Source: Bdellovibrionales bacterium
GTDB taxonomy: Bacteria; Bdellovibrionota; UBA1018
Length of the DNA: 64,000 bases
Reading direction: 5' to 3'
Assembly (NCBI GenBank): GCA_016786465.1
Contig: JAEUWC010000026.1
Location: 148,866-212,865 of the forward strand
Shown here: positions 26,759-34,080 of the stretch, piece after piece
How positions within the stretch are numbered: the first letter of the stretch is position 1
Layout: each line of letters opens with the position of its first letter
Notes under the pieces: generated by a model
Databases searched by the model: none
What the model was told of the DNA's origin: nothing
Seen by the model: the letters and a program-made list of their open reading frames with translations, nothing else
Translations under genes and position numbers: made by a program

Positions 26759-28259
26759 CGAATTCGTCTTCGACCTTTTGGTTTTCTTCTTGTTCAAACC
26801 TGGCTTTCCTTTCTTTGATTTCGAGTTCTTCAGGGGTGAGCTCCTTCTCGGGAAGTGCCTCTCGTTGGGCCTCGGGGATTGTGAGTGCCGAGAAATCCCA
26901 AGGCACGGCCATGAGCGCGTAGCGTAGCGCGTCAATGAAGTCGTCCTTCGCATGGTTCTTCGGTGTTTCCGCCCGGAGGGTCGAAAGCTCGCTTGCGAGT
27001 TTCGAGAGTTCGGCGTCTTCGTAGATGGCAAGCATCTCGAATTTGAAAAGGGTGTTCAGGACTTCTTCGCCTTTTTCGTGGGATTTATTGGCGGGCGCAA
27101 AAGATTCGCCCATGCGGCTTGCGATCTCCAAGAAATCCTTGCTCGCCCAATCGTAGGACTGCGCGATCGGCGCAAGTGAGTGCGCGTTTTTCATCTCCAT
27201 GAATTTTTCCACCACGTCGCCGGTTGTGGTCGTGATGCCGTCGCCGCGCCAGCCTAGAAAAACTCGGCCCGCCCTGAAATCTGGACGAACCGCTACGAAG
27301 CAGATCGCCGCCGGGTGTCCTTTCTGTCCACCCGATCCCGGATCAACGCCGGCGAACACCAGCCAATTACCTGGAAGCGGGTGCCTGGGTTTGACGTGTT
27401 TCGTGGCATCGAAGGTGGGGAACTTCCGGCCTTTCTCGACGACGAATCTTCCGTAAACGCGGCGAAGAACTGCGGCGTGCGACTTACAGCGCGCGCGGAC
27501 CTGGGCGATCTTCTCTTCCGTCCAATGCGTGAGCGTACCGTCTTCGTAGTTTTTGCATTCGTAGAGCGAGACGGTCCATTTCGCTGCCTGCGGAAATTTT
27601 TCTTCTTCGCCTTTTCCGGGCTCCATCGTGAGCCGCCAAATTTCTTGGCCAAGTGTCGCGGTGAAGACCATGTGGAAGTAGCCGTCGGTAGCCGACAAGC
27701 GCATGATGAGCTCGTCGTAGTGCTCCTCTGGAAGTTCCTCATCGCAGAAAATCGCATCGACCGTTCCGGTCTGAAGGTGTTGGGTGTCTTTCGTATAGGT
27801 GCGGAAGAAAACGAAGACGCCGCTATTGAAGCGGATGCCCTTGATGTCGCCGCGGTCTTTGATCTCTTTCCAGCCGTAGACCGCGTGACTTTTGTATTCG
27901 TCTTTCGGGAGAAACTGTTTCCACTTGAGCTCGAACTCGATATTGACGACTTCTTGCGATGGATAGAGATACCAAAACTGCGTGGGCTGGTGATTCCAGA
28001 GCTCGGGCCACAGGTCTTTTGCCGTTGCCCAATGGATGCACTTTCGGATCTGCGTGGAGGATTTCGAGATTTGGTTTGCGGCACAGAGAAAGTTTTGGCG
28101 GTTCGTACTTTCAAAGAATTCCCGCGCCCACTTGTACCACTTCCAGCCATGCAAATGCGGAAGGCCACGCATGTAAGCCATGCGCTCCTCGCGAAGACGA
28201 AGACGTTCTTCCTGTTTTTTTAGCTTTTCGGAGAGTGATTTTTTGGAAGGCTCAGGCAT
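26727..28259 (-). CDS. Terminase large subunit
   Basis: DNA-packaging motor of 510 residues: N-terminal ATPase, C-terminal nuclease. Seen: an altered Walker A ANQISKSS (residues 60-68, where the usual Gly before Lys is Ser), Walker B IFCDEE (170-175), coupling motif TAT near 200, and RNase-H-like nuclease acids in AGVDPG (about 303), DWASKD (about 372) and KDDFIDALRYA (about 440). No small terminase subunit was recognised nearby. It begins the late structural operon, 78 bases after the response-regulator gene. Confidence 0.88.
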   Translation of the reverse strand: MPEPSKKSLSEKLKKQEERLRLREERMAYMRGLPHLHGWKWYKWAREFFESTNRQNFLCAANQISKSSTQIRKCIHWATAKDLWPELWNHQPTQFWYLYPSQEVVNIEFELKWKQFLPKDEYKSHAVYGWKEIKDRGDIKGIRFNSGVFVFFRTYTKDTQHLQTGTVDAIFCDEELPEEHYDELIMRLSATDGYFHMVFTATLGQEIWRLTMEPGKGEEEKFPQAAKWTVSLYECKNYEDGTLTHWTEEKIAQVRARCKSHAAVLRRVYGRFVVEKGRKFPTFDATKHVKPRHPLPGNWLVFAGVDPGSGGQKGHPAAICFVAVRPDFRAGRVFLGWRGDGITTTTGDVVEKFMEMKNAHSLAPIAQSYDWASKDFLEIASRMGESFAPANKSHEKGEEVLNTLFKFEMLAIYEDAELSKLASELSTLRAETPKNHAKDDFIDALRYALMAVPWDFSALTIPEAQREALPEKELTPEELEIKERKARFEQEENQKVEDEFDEWNHAYGSG

Positions 28260-28337
28260 GAAACGTCCATAGGGAGTTTCGTGCTGAGTATGATTAGTCT
28301 AGCAAAGCAAAGTGGAAAGTAAAACGAAAGATCGGTT

Positions 28338-28715
28338 TCAGCACTGCTCGCCCAAAAGAAAGTCAACAACCGCGAGGAAATCCTGTTTCGTGTGCGGTTT
28401 GGGCATACCCCCGACGGCCCCCATCTCACGGAGCTTGCACATAGGAATTCTCTGTCCGGAAACGATCATAGCACGTGCGTTACTCTTGTCCTTGATTCGG
28501 GAGAGGAGCCATTCGCCATTTCCATTGGGCATGTTGAAGTCCGAGATCACTAGAGAGAACTCGTGCTCATTGATTAGCTCAAGTGCCTTTTCTCCACAGT
28601 CGGCTGAGAAAACCTGAATGTCGTTTCGATCCTTCAGGCTCGTTTCAACGATCCAGCGGTTTTGTGCTTCGTCGTCAACGACTAGGACTTTTCGGACTCC
28701 AAGCTGAGAGCACAT
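28338..28715 (-). CDS. Stand-alone response-regulator receiver (CheY-like)
   Basis: A 125-residue single receiver domain with all expected positions: acidic pocket Asp14-Asp15, phospho-acceptor Asp59 in ISDFNMP, Ser86 and Lys106 in MPKP. No output domain. ATG 28715 shares one base with the stop of the upstream MORN-like gene (TAATG); a longer frame to 28850 overlaps that gene and is rejected. It lies inside the phage, directly before terminase. A phage-borne receiver could tap host phospho-signalling; partner kinase unknown. Confidence 0.88.
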   Translation of the reverse strand: MCSQLGVRKVLVVDDEAQNRWIVETSLKDRNDIQVFSADCGEKALELINEHEFSLVISDFNMPNGNGEWLLSRIKDKSNARAMIVSGQRIPMCKLREMGAVGGMPKPHTKQDFLAVVDFLLGEQC

Positions 28716-29068
28716 TAATGCAAAGCCCCTGGTGGCATTGAAGCGTGAGGCATATCGAATCTGCACTGCCGAAAGACATCCAGAAAATCGAGAATCAGGT
28801 TCTCGATTCGGTCGTCGATTTTTTCTCCCGAGGGCAAGAAGTAATCCCAATCGCCGCTTCGGTTTCCGGTATCGAAAATGCCACGGATCGCAGGCTTACC
28901 GTTCGGATAGAAGAGCGTAAATGGACCGTCGAAGTCTTTGCCTTTGGTTTTGAGCTCCAAGCACCAATCGCTTTCGAGCCTATAGCTGCAAGAATTCTTT
29001 TCGTCTCGGCGCTCTCCCAGCGCTACTACTTGCGGAATTTTTAGTTCCAGCATGGATTTCAAATTCAT
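28715..29068 (-). CDS. MORN-repeat-like small protein
   Basis: A 117-residue protein whose centre reads GPFTLFYPNGKPAIRGIFDTG followed by RSGDWDYFLPSGEKI, two turns of the MORN/YwqK-type hairpin repeat. The C-terminus is helical. ATG 29068 has AAAGG eight bases upstream; ATG 29089 is the alternative. It is coupled to the response regulator by a 1-base overlap, so both products are probably made in fixed ratio. It is transcribed away from the repressor gene at 29196, across a region with three palindromes. Confidence 0.65.
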   Translation of the reverse strand: MNLKSMLELKIPQVVALGERRDEKNSCSYRLESDWCLELKTKGKDFDGPFTLFYPNGKPAIRGIFDTGNRSGDWDYFLPSGEKIDDRIENLILDFLDVFRQCRFDMPHASMPPGALH

Positions 29069-29096
29069 AAAAACTGCCTTTCTACCCACCCATATA

Positions 29097-29180
29097 ACGA
29101 CCTCTGGAGGTCGTCCATGAGCCTATAGCATACCTTCGTCTAAACTACCACCGTCGGTGTGTGTAATACCGTAGGTATTA
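29097..29180. promoter_or_regulatory. Divergent operator region of the phage switch
   Basis: Three palindromes in 84 bases between the MORN-like gene (minus) and the first XRE gene (plus): ACGACCTC-TG-GAGGTCGT at 29097-29114; CACC-GTC-GGTG at 29149-29159; and TAATACC-GTA-GGTATTA at 29164-29180. The last two share the core ACCGTMGGT and are centred 18 bases apart, like tandem sites for a repressor dimer. The first has the CGACC-N6-GGTCG form that returns before the second XRE gene. Confidence 0.65.
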
Positions 29181-29195
29181 GTTCGACAATGGGGT

Positions 29196-29483
29196 ATGAA
29201 GAAAATAACAAGACCCGGCTATCGACGCGGGGGCTTGGATTTCGCAAACCTGGAGTTCTCCGGTGCCGCGGAAATAGAGTACGTGAAAGCTCACGTCGAG
29301 CGGATTGCCCGGAAAGTGCATGCCGCCCGAAAAGAGCAAAAGATTTCGCAGGAAAGACTTGCCGAGCTTGTCTCGGCCAGCACGTCCACTATCCGAGCAA
29401 TTGAACAAGGTCAGCGTGCCCCAAGCCTTCCGATGCTTCTCAAAATCCTTTTTGTCCTGGATCGCAAGGCGAAGATTTGGTGA
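29196..29483 (+). CDS. XRE-type phage regulator 1
   Basis: A 95-residue DNA-binding protein. The helix-turn-helix lies in the C-terminal two thirds: VHAARKEQKISQERLAELV, then STSTIRAIEQGQRAPSL. The N-terminal 30 residues are a short extension without known fold. GGGG lies just before the ATG at 29196. The gene is on the plus strand, opposite to nearly all phage genes, behind two ACCGTMGGT palindromes, and is one of two adjacent repressor-like genes. Confidence 0.78.
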   Translation: MKKITRPGYRRGGLDFANLEFSGAAEIEYVKAHVERIARKVHAARKEQKISQERLAELVSASTSTIRAIEQGQRAPSLPMLLKILFVLDRKAKIW

Positions 29484-29518
29484 AAAACGACCGTATTTCT
29501 CATAGCTTATAAATAACC

Positions 29519-29534
29519 CGACCGCCAGAGGTCG
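29519..29534. promoter_or_regulatory. CGACC-N6-GGTCG operator before regulator 2
   Basis: CGACC at 29519-29523 and GGTCG at 29530-29534 with six bases between, the same arrangement as at 29098-29113. A further GGTCG/CCGAC pair follows at 29547-29560. The site lies 36 bases before the ATG of the second XRE gene and just after an AT-rich TATAAAT segment, where a repressor could block transcription. Confidence 0.6.
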
Positions 29535-29569
29535 TGGTCCTGCTTAGGTCGTCCTCCGACAATAAGAGG

Positions 29570-29803
29570 ATGAAAAGAAAGCAGGAAATTGACAAAAAGA
29601 CCTGGCGACTTGTCAGAAAGATCGCTCGAAATATTCGGCGTGTTCGTGAAGAGCGGAAGCTAACGCAGGAAGACATGGAGAACCACGGATTCGGCCCGCG
29701 TTGGTATCAACGCTTTGAGTCCGGCAAACACATCCTCACGCTTCCTACCCTGGATAAGTTGGCCAGGGCCTTCAAGGTCGATATTACCGAATTCTTCAAG
29801 TAG
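29570..29803 (+). CDS. XRE-type phage regulator 2
   Basis: A 77-residue compact repressor-like protein: a basic start (MKRKQEIDKKTWRLVRK), then the helix-turn-helix NIRRVREERKLTQEDMENHG with recognition segment RWYQRFESGKH and the usual closing PTLDKLARAFKVDITEFF. The frame opens at GTG 29534; I choose ATG 29570, although its AGAGG is too close to be ideal. It converges with the minus-strand early genes at a hairpin. Confidence 0.75.
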   Translation: MKRKQEIDKKTWRLVRKIARNIRRVREERKLTQEDMENHGFGPRWYQRFESGKHILTLPTLDKLARAFKVDITEFFK

Positions 29804-29837
29804 AGGGCTTTCGAGAGCTTAGACCCCCGAAAGCCCT
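29804..29837. terminator. Hairpin between convergent genes
   Basis: A perfect 10-bp inverted repeat, AGGGCTTTCG (29804-29813) and CGAAAGCCCT (29828-29837), with a 14-base loop fills the gap between the stop of XRE regulator 2 and the stop of the convergent gene at 29843. No strong T run on either side, so if it terminates it does so as a bidirectional or factor-assisted site. Confidence 0.6.
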
Positions 29838-29842
29838 GCTCC

Positions 29843-30310
29843 TTACTTCACGCGCGCAAGCATCGAGTGACCGCGCTCGGCCTCCGTGTCGTCGATCAGA
29901 TTCTTGAGGCTGTCTTGGTCGAGGGCCGACATCGGCATATCGCGCAGGTCGTGCAACGTGAGCGCCGGGCGATCAATCCAAACCGTCTTTTCGCCGAAGG
30001 CTTTGAACGCCTCTTTCAGTGCATCCTTTTGAGAATCTTCAGGCACGAAGCCCAGCGGATCTTTTTCGGGCTGAACACGGATGACGTTGCCGCTTTCATC
30101 TTTCTTTGAGAATTTTTTCACGATTTCTTCGTCGTATTCTGCCGCGATTTTCTTTTTTGCCTCGTTCACGGCTCGACACATTTTTTTGATCTTGTAGGCG
30201 GTGTGCCCGTCGGTCACGACTTCGGCCATCCGAGCGAGGGTCGAGTCGATATGGAAGTTCGAGAGATCCGAATACTTCACTTCAATGCCAGTTGCTTTAG
30301 CTTTTTCCAT
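29843..30310 (-). CDS. Phage early protein of unknown function
   Basis: A 155-residue, strongly charged soluble protein, mostly helical, with the phrases AEVVTDGHTAYKIKKMCRAV and TLHDLRDMPMSALDQDSLKN. AAAGGA precedes the ATG. It overlaps the preceding small gene by 14 bases and is the last gene of the early minus-strand operon before the hairpin at 29804. I do not recognise it. Confidence 0.65.
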   Translation of the reverse strand: MEKAKATGIEVKYSDLSNFHIDSTLARMAEVVTDGHTAYKIKKMCRAVNEAKKKIAAEYDEEIVKKFSKKDESGNVIRVQPEKDPLGFVPEDSQKDALKEAFKAFGEKTVWIDRPALTLHDLRDMPMSALDQDSLKNLIDDTEAERGHSMLARVK

Positions 30311-30485
30311 TGCGGTTCCTTTGTGGTTTTTGCTGAGAAAAGTTTTGTTTCTTGGGGTGGATTCGTTTCGGCAAACGTCCCTTGGGGGTTGCCCTCATCC
30401 ATTCATCGAAGGTTTCTTGGCTGATCTTTCCGTCTTTCAAAAGCTGGCGGAACTTCTCGACCTGCGCATCACTCCTGAACGGCAT
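30297..30485 (-). CDS. Small basic phage protein
   Basis: A 62-residue protein beginning MPFRSDAQVEKFRQLLKDG, similar in style to small phage proteins that start MPFKSxxQxxKF, with a very basic C-terminus. ATG 30485 overlaps the end of the nuclease gene by 17 bases; the longer frame to 30623 runs inside that gene and is rejected. Function unknown. Confidence 0.6.
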   Translation of the reverse strand: MPFRSDAQVEKFRQLLKDGKISQETFDEWMRATPKGRLPKRIHPKKQNFSQQKPQRNRNGKS

Positions 30486-30894
30486 AGGGTTTTCCTCGAA
30501 TGATTTTTGCGATCTGCGGCTTGCGGTGATCGCCTTTCCAAATAAAAAGATCCATCGAACCTTGGCCCTTCCACGCCTGGCAAATCGTGCGAAAGCGCAT
30601 ATTCTCAAAACCTTTGGCCTCATGCGCCTCGTCGGCTTCGCGTGCTTTGTTGAAAATCACGAAGTCGGATTTCCAGTAGAGATTTCCGCAAACATGGAGG
30701 CGTTGCTCGATGCGGAGGTTTTCGTACTCGCCAGAGAGAAGCCAGAGCTTGAGCTCGCAGTAGACTGCCGCGTGAAACTTTGAGGGAAAATGGTAGCCGT
30801 CAACCACGGTAGGTTGAGCCTTCACATAGGACTCGCTCTTCTGCGATAGTCCCATCTTTCGTGCGTAATGAGCGGCGAACCGACGTAGAGACAT
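30469..30894 (-). CDS. DUF1064-type PD-(D/E)XK nuclease
   Basis: A 141-residue protein of the phage nuclease/resolvase-like family DUF1064. Seen: DGYHFPSKFHAAVYCELKLW, the acidic strand KSDFVIF and HEAKGFE carrying the E-x-K of the PD-(D/E)XK core, followed by a helix and WKGD. Such proteins probably process recombination or replication intermediates. ATG 30894 starts two bases after the previous stop; the frame up to 30954 is rejected. Confidence 0.7.
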   Translation of the reverse strand: MSLRRFAAHYARKMGLSQKSESYVKAQPTVVDGYHFPSKFHAAVYCELKLWLLSGEYENLRIEQRLHVCGNLYWKSDFVIFNKAREADEAHEAKGFENMRFRTICQAWKGQGSMDLFIWKGDHRKPQIAKIIRGKPYAVQE

Positions 30895-30896
30895 GC

Positions 30897-31082
30897 CTAG
30901 CTCTGCTGCCAGTTTTCCAGCTCGCGAAGAATGGTCTTGAGATCGCACAACCAAAGGTCGATCGTCTCGCGATTCTTGGTTCGAATGCGGATTGCCCCTT
31001 CACCGGCGGGACTGTTTTCGATTTTCACCGACTGTCCGGTGTCTGCGTCGATTGCGACTGCAAGAAATTTTGCTTCTGCCAT
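30897..31082 (-). CDS. Small phage protein
   Basis: A 61-residue protein: a beta-rich half (FLAVAIDADTGQSVKIE, GAIRIRTKNRETI) and a terminal helix (LWLCDLKTILRELENWQQ). AGGGGA lies eight bases before the ATG. It sits between the zinc-ribbon protein and the nuclease in the early operon. Function unknown. Confidence 0.6.
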   Translation of the reverse strand: MAEAKFLAVAIDADTGQSVKIENSPAGEGAIRIRTKNRETIDLWLCDLKTILRELENWQQS

Positions 31083-31095
31083 AGTGTTCCCCTTT

Positions 31096-31338
31096 TTAAA
31101 TAATCACGTACTTACCAAGCTGATCGCTTGGGATTTCGAGTCGCTTGCAATGCGGGCAAACGAATCGGTAAAACTTTGCTTGTTTCTCTTCGACCTCAAA
31201 CGCCGCAATTGGAGCGATGCCTCTGAGCTCATGGCCACCGAACTTCGTTCCGCACCGAGGACATGGCGTCCAGAAATATCCAAGGCATCGCGCGTAGATG
31301 AGGTTTAGAAGGCGGGTTATTTTTTCTTTCCAGTTCAT
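31096..31338 (-). CDS. Small zinc-ribbon phage protein
   Basis: An 80-residue protein with two CxxC knuckles, CPRCG near residue 26 and CPHC near 61, spaced as in a four-cysteine zinc ribbon, plus an N-terminal amphipathic helix. It could bind nucleic acid or another protein. It follows the structural island by ten bases. No family name can be given from the sequence. Confidence 0.65.
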   Translation of the reverse strand: MNWKEKITRLLNLIYARCLGYFWTPCPRCGTKFGGHELRGIAPIAAFEVEEKQAKFYRFVCPHCKRLEIPSDQLGKYVII

Positions 31339-31348
31339 TTAGTTTTCC

Positions 31349-31924
31349 TTACTTGAGGGCAAGCCACGTTGATTTTTTGAGCGTTGCCGAAATTTTTCCG
31401 TCGATATTTTCTGATACTGCTTTTCCGAATGTTCCCGTTTCACCCGAATGCAGAATCATCGGACGTGACCAAACTGCGGCTGCGATCTCGTCAGCGGACG
31501 GTTGAAAGCCAATGCGAATGAGAGCGAAGAGATTGGCCGGCCCGATCAGCCCGACGTTTGAGAAGCCACCAAAGGCAGTGATGAGCGCGTCCATGAACTT
31601 GAGTCCCGTGAGCGCGGCATTCGCCACAATCCCAATCGCCGAGATCGTCGTCGCGATACTTCCAGTGCCTTCGAGCGGAGCTGCGTTCACCACACCCACA
31701 GAGCGATTACCGAAGGTCACACCCATGCCGCCGTCTTTGATTGCTGGAGCAAAGGAGTTATTTGGTCGGTAGCCCACAGGAATTGCGTCGATGTAATCGG
31801 AATTGAATCGCCTCGCTGAAAGAGCTCCGGGGCCGTCCTGCACCGAGCGCACGGCGACCCCGAAGTTTGCCCCTCGGAAACTCATCGGATACTGAGTGTT
31901 GATGTCAGTATTGGGTCTCAGCAT
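31349..31924 (-). CDS. Phage structural-type protein
   Basis: A 191-residue Ala/Gly/Ile-rich protein with PMSFRGANFGVAVRS at the start, a hydrophobic middle (TGLKFMDALITAFGGFSNVGLIGP) and AAAVWSRPM near the end. ATG 31924 shares one base with the stop of the upstream gene (TAATG); the frame extends to 32110 but that part overlaps the neighbour. I do not know the family; its neighbours suggest a fibre or decoration role. Confidence 0.6.
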   Translation of the reverse strand: MLRPNTDINTQYPMSFRGANFGVAVRSVQDGPGALSARRFNSDYIDAIPVGYRPNNSFAPAIKDGGMGVTFGNRSVGVVNAAPLEGTGSIATTISAIGIVANAALTGLKFMDALITAFGGFSNVGLIGPANLFALIRIGFQPSADEIAAAVWSRPMILHSGETGTFGKAVSENIDGKISATLKKSTWLALK

Positions 31925-32799
31925 TAGTTCCAGCCCTGGTCGAGGTATCCGTTGAAGTTGGTATTCGCAACCGTCGCAGCTCCAGTGAACATGAGCCACG
32001 CCAAGCACGCGCCGTCTTCGATTTTTGGAAGCGATGGCATTTGGAACAGAAGATCGCGTTCGGATTGTACGCCCAATGTCGTGAGCGGAATCGTAGTCAA
32101 TGGCTTGCAAAGAACTAGCGCCGCCGTTCCAGCCGCACCAGAAGATGCGGATAGCTGAACCGACTGCACCGACCGCATTCCTCGATCTCCATTTGCAAGC
32201 GGAAGAAACGGCCCGTAGTTATTGGCCGCGGTTCCAGAATGCGTAAGATGCGGAACAATCGCCGACGCAGTGCAAGCAACGGTGACGGGATTGACCGAGC
32301 CTGCAACGCCACCTTCATCGGTGTAGTTGTAAGCCAAGTTGTGCGCCGTCGCGCCCGTTGTCGCCGTGATTTCAAGGAATGCTCGCACGCCCTCACCACT
32401 AGCGTATCTCGGAAGACCAACACCGTTCGTGAGCGTTTGGAGCGTGTTGATGTTCATGTTGATGCCGGGGTAGTACATGAGCAAATCCACCAGCATGAGC
32501 GTTGAAGGTACGCCCGTTGCGACCGCTGTGACCGCCCCCACGTTGAGCAAGTGCTTCGTGTCGGGACTCACGTTCCCGCCATGCCACATGGCTCCTTGAG
32601 AAGCGTCACTGAGCTGCTGCGCATTCAGTGCGGTGCCGGTGTAGTTCCCGGCGATCGGCGTGCCGTTCAGCAAGAACGTGTTGTACCAGCGGCCAGCGGT
32701 GTAGGCCGCGGCTCCGGTGACTTTGTTCCACTGCGTTTTGTTGAACTTCCCGCTAACTGTGATCGCGTTTACAAGCGCGTCGATAGATGAAAACCCCAT
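31924..32799 (-). CDS. Phage structural-type protein, Ala/Thr/Asn-rich
   Basis: A 291-residue protein of low charge, rich in Ala, Thr, Gly and Asn (AGRWYNTFLLNGTPIAGN, PGINMNINTLQTLTNGVG). The composition and the beta pattern fit a virion surface protein. It belongs to the island 31349-33850 that sits between replication and nuclease genes rather than in the late operon. No signal peptide, no enzymatic motif. Confidence 0.6.
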   Translation of the reverse strand: MGFSSIDALVNAITVSGKFNKTQWNKVTGAAAYTAGRWYNTFLLNGTPIAGNYTGTALNAQQLSDASQGAMWHGGNVSPDTKHLLNVGAVTAVATGVPSTLMLVDLLMYYPGINMNINTLQTLTNGVGLPRYASGEGVRAFLEITATTGATAHNLAYNYTDEGGVAGSVNPVTVACTASAIVPHLTHSGTAANNYGPFLPLANGDRGMRSVQSVQLSASSGAAGTAALVLCKPLTTIPLTTLGVQSERDLLFQMPSLPKIEDGACLAWLMFTGAATVANTNFNGYLDQGWN

Positions 32800-32802
32800 T
32801 GC

Positions 32803-33213
32803 TTAGTCCTCCTGAACCTGTAGGGCCGCGACTGGAAACTGCGGCGTGATGAGATTGGAAACGGCGAGCGGTGAATTGAGCGCGCCCGAATAAAGAATCT
32901 GACCTGCACCGCTTGGGAGCGTACCGATCGAAACGTGAGTGATCGTGTTTGATCCGCCCGTACATTGGGGGAAAGCGATCACGCCCGTATTCGATGACTG
33001 GTTTCCGGCGATCGTCCACCCGAGCGCATCTCGCGAAACCGCCACGCGCGCATAGCTCGTGTAGGTCGCCTCGCTCGTGCTCTGGTCTCCGCCTTCGCCG
33101 GGATCAGCGGTGTGAAGGGCCACGTACAAATTCGTGTTCGCGTCCCAAGGAATGGCCGTGTTGTTGAAGAGTTTTTTTACTACGTCGTTTTCTGTCGCGT
33201 TGGATTTGCTCAT
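32803..33213 (-). CDS. Tail-fibre-like protein
   Basis: A 136-residue protein with the pattern of small 'tail fibre' proteins: LYVALHTADPGEGGDQSTSEATY, a motif very common in phage genomes, followed by GVIAFPQCTGGSNTITHVSIG. Likely a small virion or fibre subunit. It follows the short gene 33224-33517 by ten bases. Confidence 0.7.
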   Translation of the reverse strand: MSKSNATENDVVKKLFNNTAIPWDANTNLYVALHTADPGEGGDQSTSEATYTSYARVAVSRDALGWTIAGNQSSNTGVIAFPQCTGGSNTITHVSIGTLPSGAGQILYSGALNSPLAVSNLITPQFPVAALQVQED

Positions 33214-33223
33214 GATTCCCCCT

Positions 33224-33517
33224 TTACGAGTAAGCTAGGCTTGCGCGGTCAGCCCAAATGTTGTCGAAGTTCGTATTGCCGTCGGCAAACTGAACGGTTG
33301 TTACTGCACCGGAAACCTGAATGCGCTGAACCTGCCAAAGCGGATCGGAGTCAGTCGTGCCGGCAAGCGCTTTGCCGACGTAAGTGAGTGCTGACGAAAC
33401 CTCATCGACTCGCGTGGCGTAGACGGCATCCGCGGTCGAGAGCGTTCCTTCCACCTTGAGCGAGTTAGTTCCGGGATTGAAAATCTTGTTCAGGATCTCG
33501 AAGATGCCTTTGACCAT
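33224..33517 (-). CDS. Small conserved phage structural protein
   Basis: A 97-residue protein: helical N-terminus, then YATRVDEVSSALTYVGKALAG, VTTVQFADGNTNFDNIW and the ending RASLAYS. This pattern is frequent in small phage proteins encoded beside tail fibre or decoration genes. It starts directly after the stop of the gene upstream. Role inferred. Confidence 0.65.
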   Translation of the reverse strand: MVKGIFEILNKIFNPGTNSLKVEGTLSTADAVYATRVDEVSSALTYVGKALAGTTDSDPLWQVQRIQVSGAVTTVQFADGNTNFDNIWADRASLAYS

Positions 33518-33850
33518 TCAGGTGTCCCCCAAGAACTGCACGCAGAGCTGGCCGTAATTCACCGGGTCGGGCGTCATCGAGCGCAGGCTGATTCGTGTTC
33601 CGCGGTGAAGCGAAACGTCTACCTCACGCACGCCGGGGCCGATGATGCATTCAAGCTGTTCTTGTCCCGGAAGGCCCTTGTAGACGCCGACCATTTGCTG
33701 AGCTGAGTCCGCGATCACGAGCTGATAGGAAGTCTTCGCGAGTGATGCGATCACCTGAAGCGGCGAGCTCGCGTTTCCAGGAATCGTGGTGATCGAGGCA
33801 TCCAGCACTTCAGGCGTATCGAAGTAATCAACGATCTTGAGAGACCTCAC
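33518..33850 (-). CDS. Decoration-like structural protein, copy B
   Basis: A 110-residue paralogue of the protein at 20779-21099: shared anchors are LAK-T/S, QLVI/QVIN, PGQEQ/SGQEQ, IGPGV/VGPGV, RGTRISLR/RGSRISAR and a terminal QFLG/NFLG. It starts with GTG that overlaps the previous stop (GTGA), with AGGAGG six bases upstream. Two such copies in one phage may decorate different parts of the virion. Confidence 0.65.
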   Translation of the reverse strand: MRSLKIVDYFDTPEVLDASITTIPGNASSPLQVIASLAKTSYQLVIADSAQQMVGVYKGLPGQEQLECIIGPGVREVDVSLHRGTRISLRSMTPDPVNYGQLCVQFLGDT

Positions 33851-34080
33851 TTTGATCCTCCTGACTCCTGGTCGATCATGCTTCCGTCGTCGGACACGAA
33901 GGTTTGCTGACCGTCCGCCTCGTTAGCCAGGCGTTCATACGTGCCGGGAAATTTGCGGCCACAAGTCTTTCCCATGCCAATAGCGATAGAACGTGGATGG
34001 CGTAGAATTCGTTTGCAAACACGACATGCAGTGCTTGCTCGGGCGAGAGTTTTTTCATTGGCTTCCTTGGCGTGATTCAT
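33847..34080 (-). CDS. Small zinc-knuckle protein (DUF6011-like)
   Basis: A 77-residue protein with CRVCKR near residue 20 and GMGKTCGRKF, the two halves of a DUF6011-type metal-binding domain common in phages and actinobacteria. The C-terminus is Gly/Ser/Asp-rich. GGAGG lies five bases before the ATG, just after the T-rich end of the hairpin 34097-34184. Function unknown, probably nucleic-acid related. Confidence 0.65.
   Translation of the reverse strand: MNHAKEANEKTLARASTACRVCKRILRHPRSIAIGMGKTCGRKFPGTYERLANEADGQQTFVSDDGSMIDQESGGSK

Noticed and set aside
28716..28850. N-terminal extension of the response regulator to 28850
   Set aside because: It overlaps the MORN-like gene out of frame; the receiver domain begins directly after ATG 28715, coupled by TAATG.
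31925..32110. N-terminal extension of the structural gene at 31349-31924 to 32110
   Set aside because: It runs through the upstream gene in another frame; TAATG at 31924 supports the shorter start.
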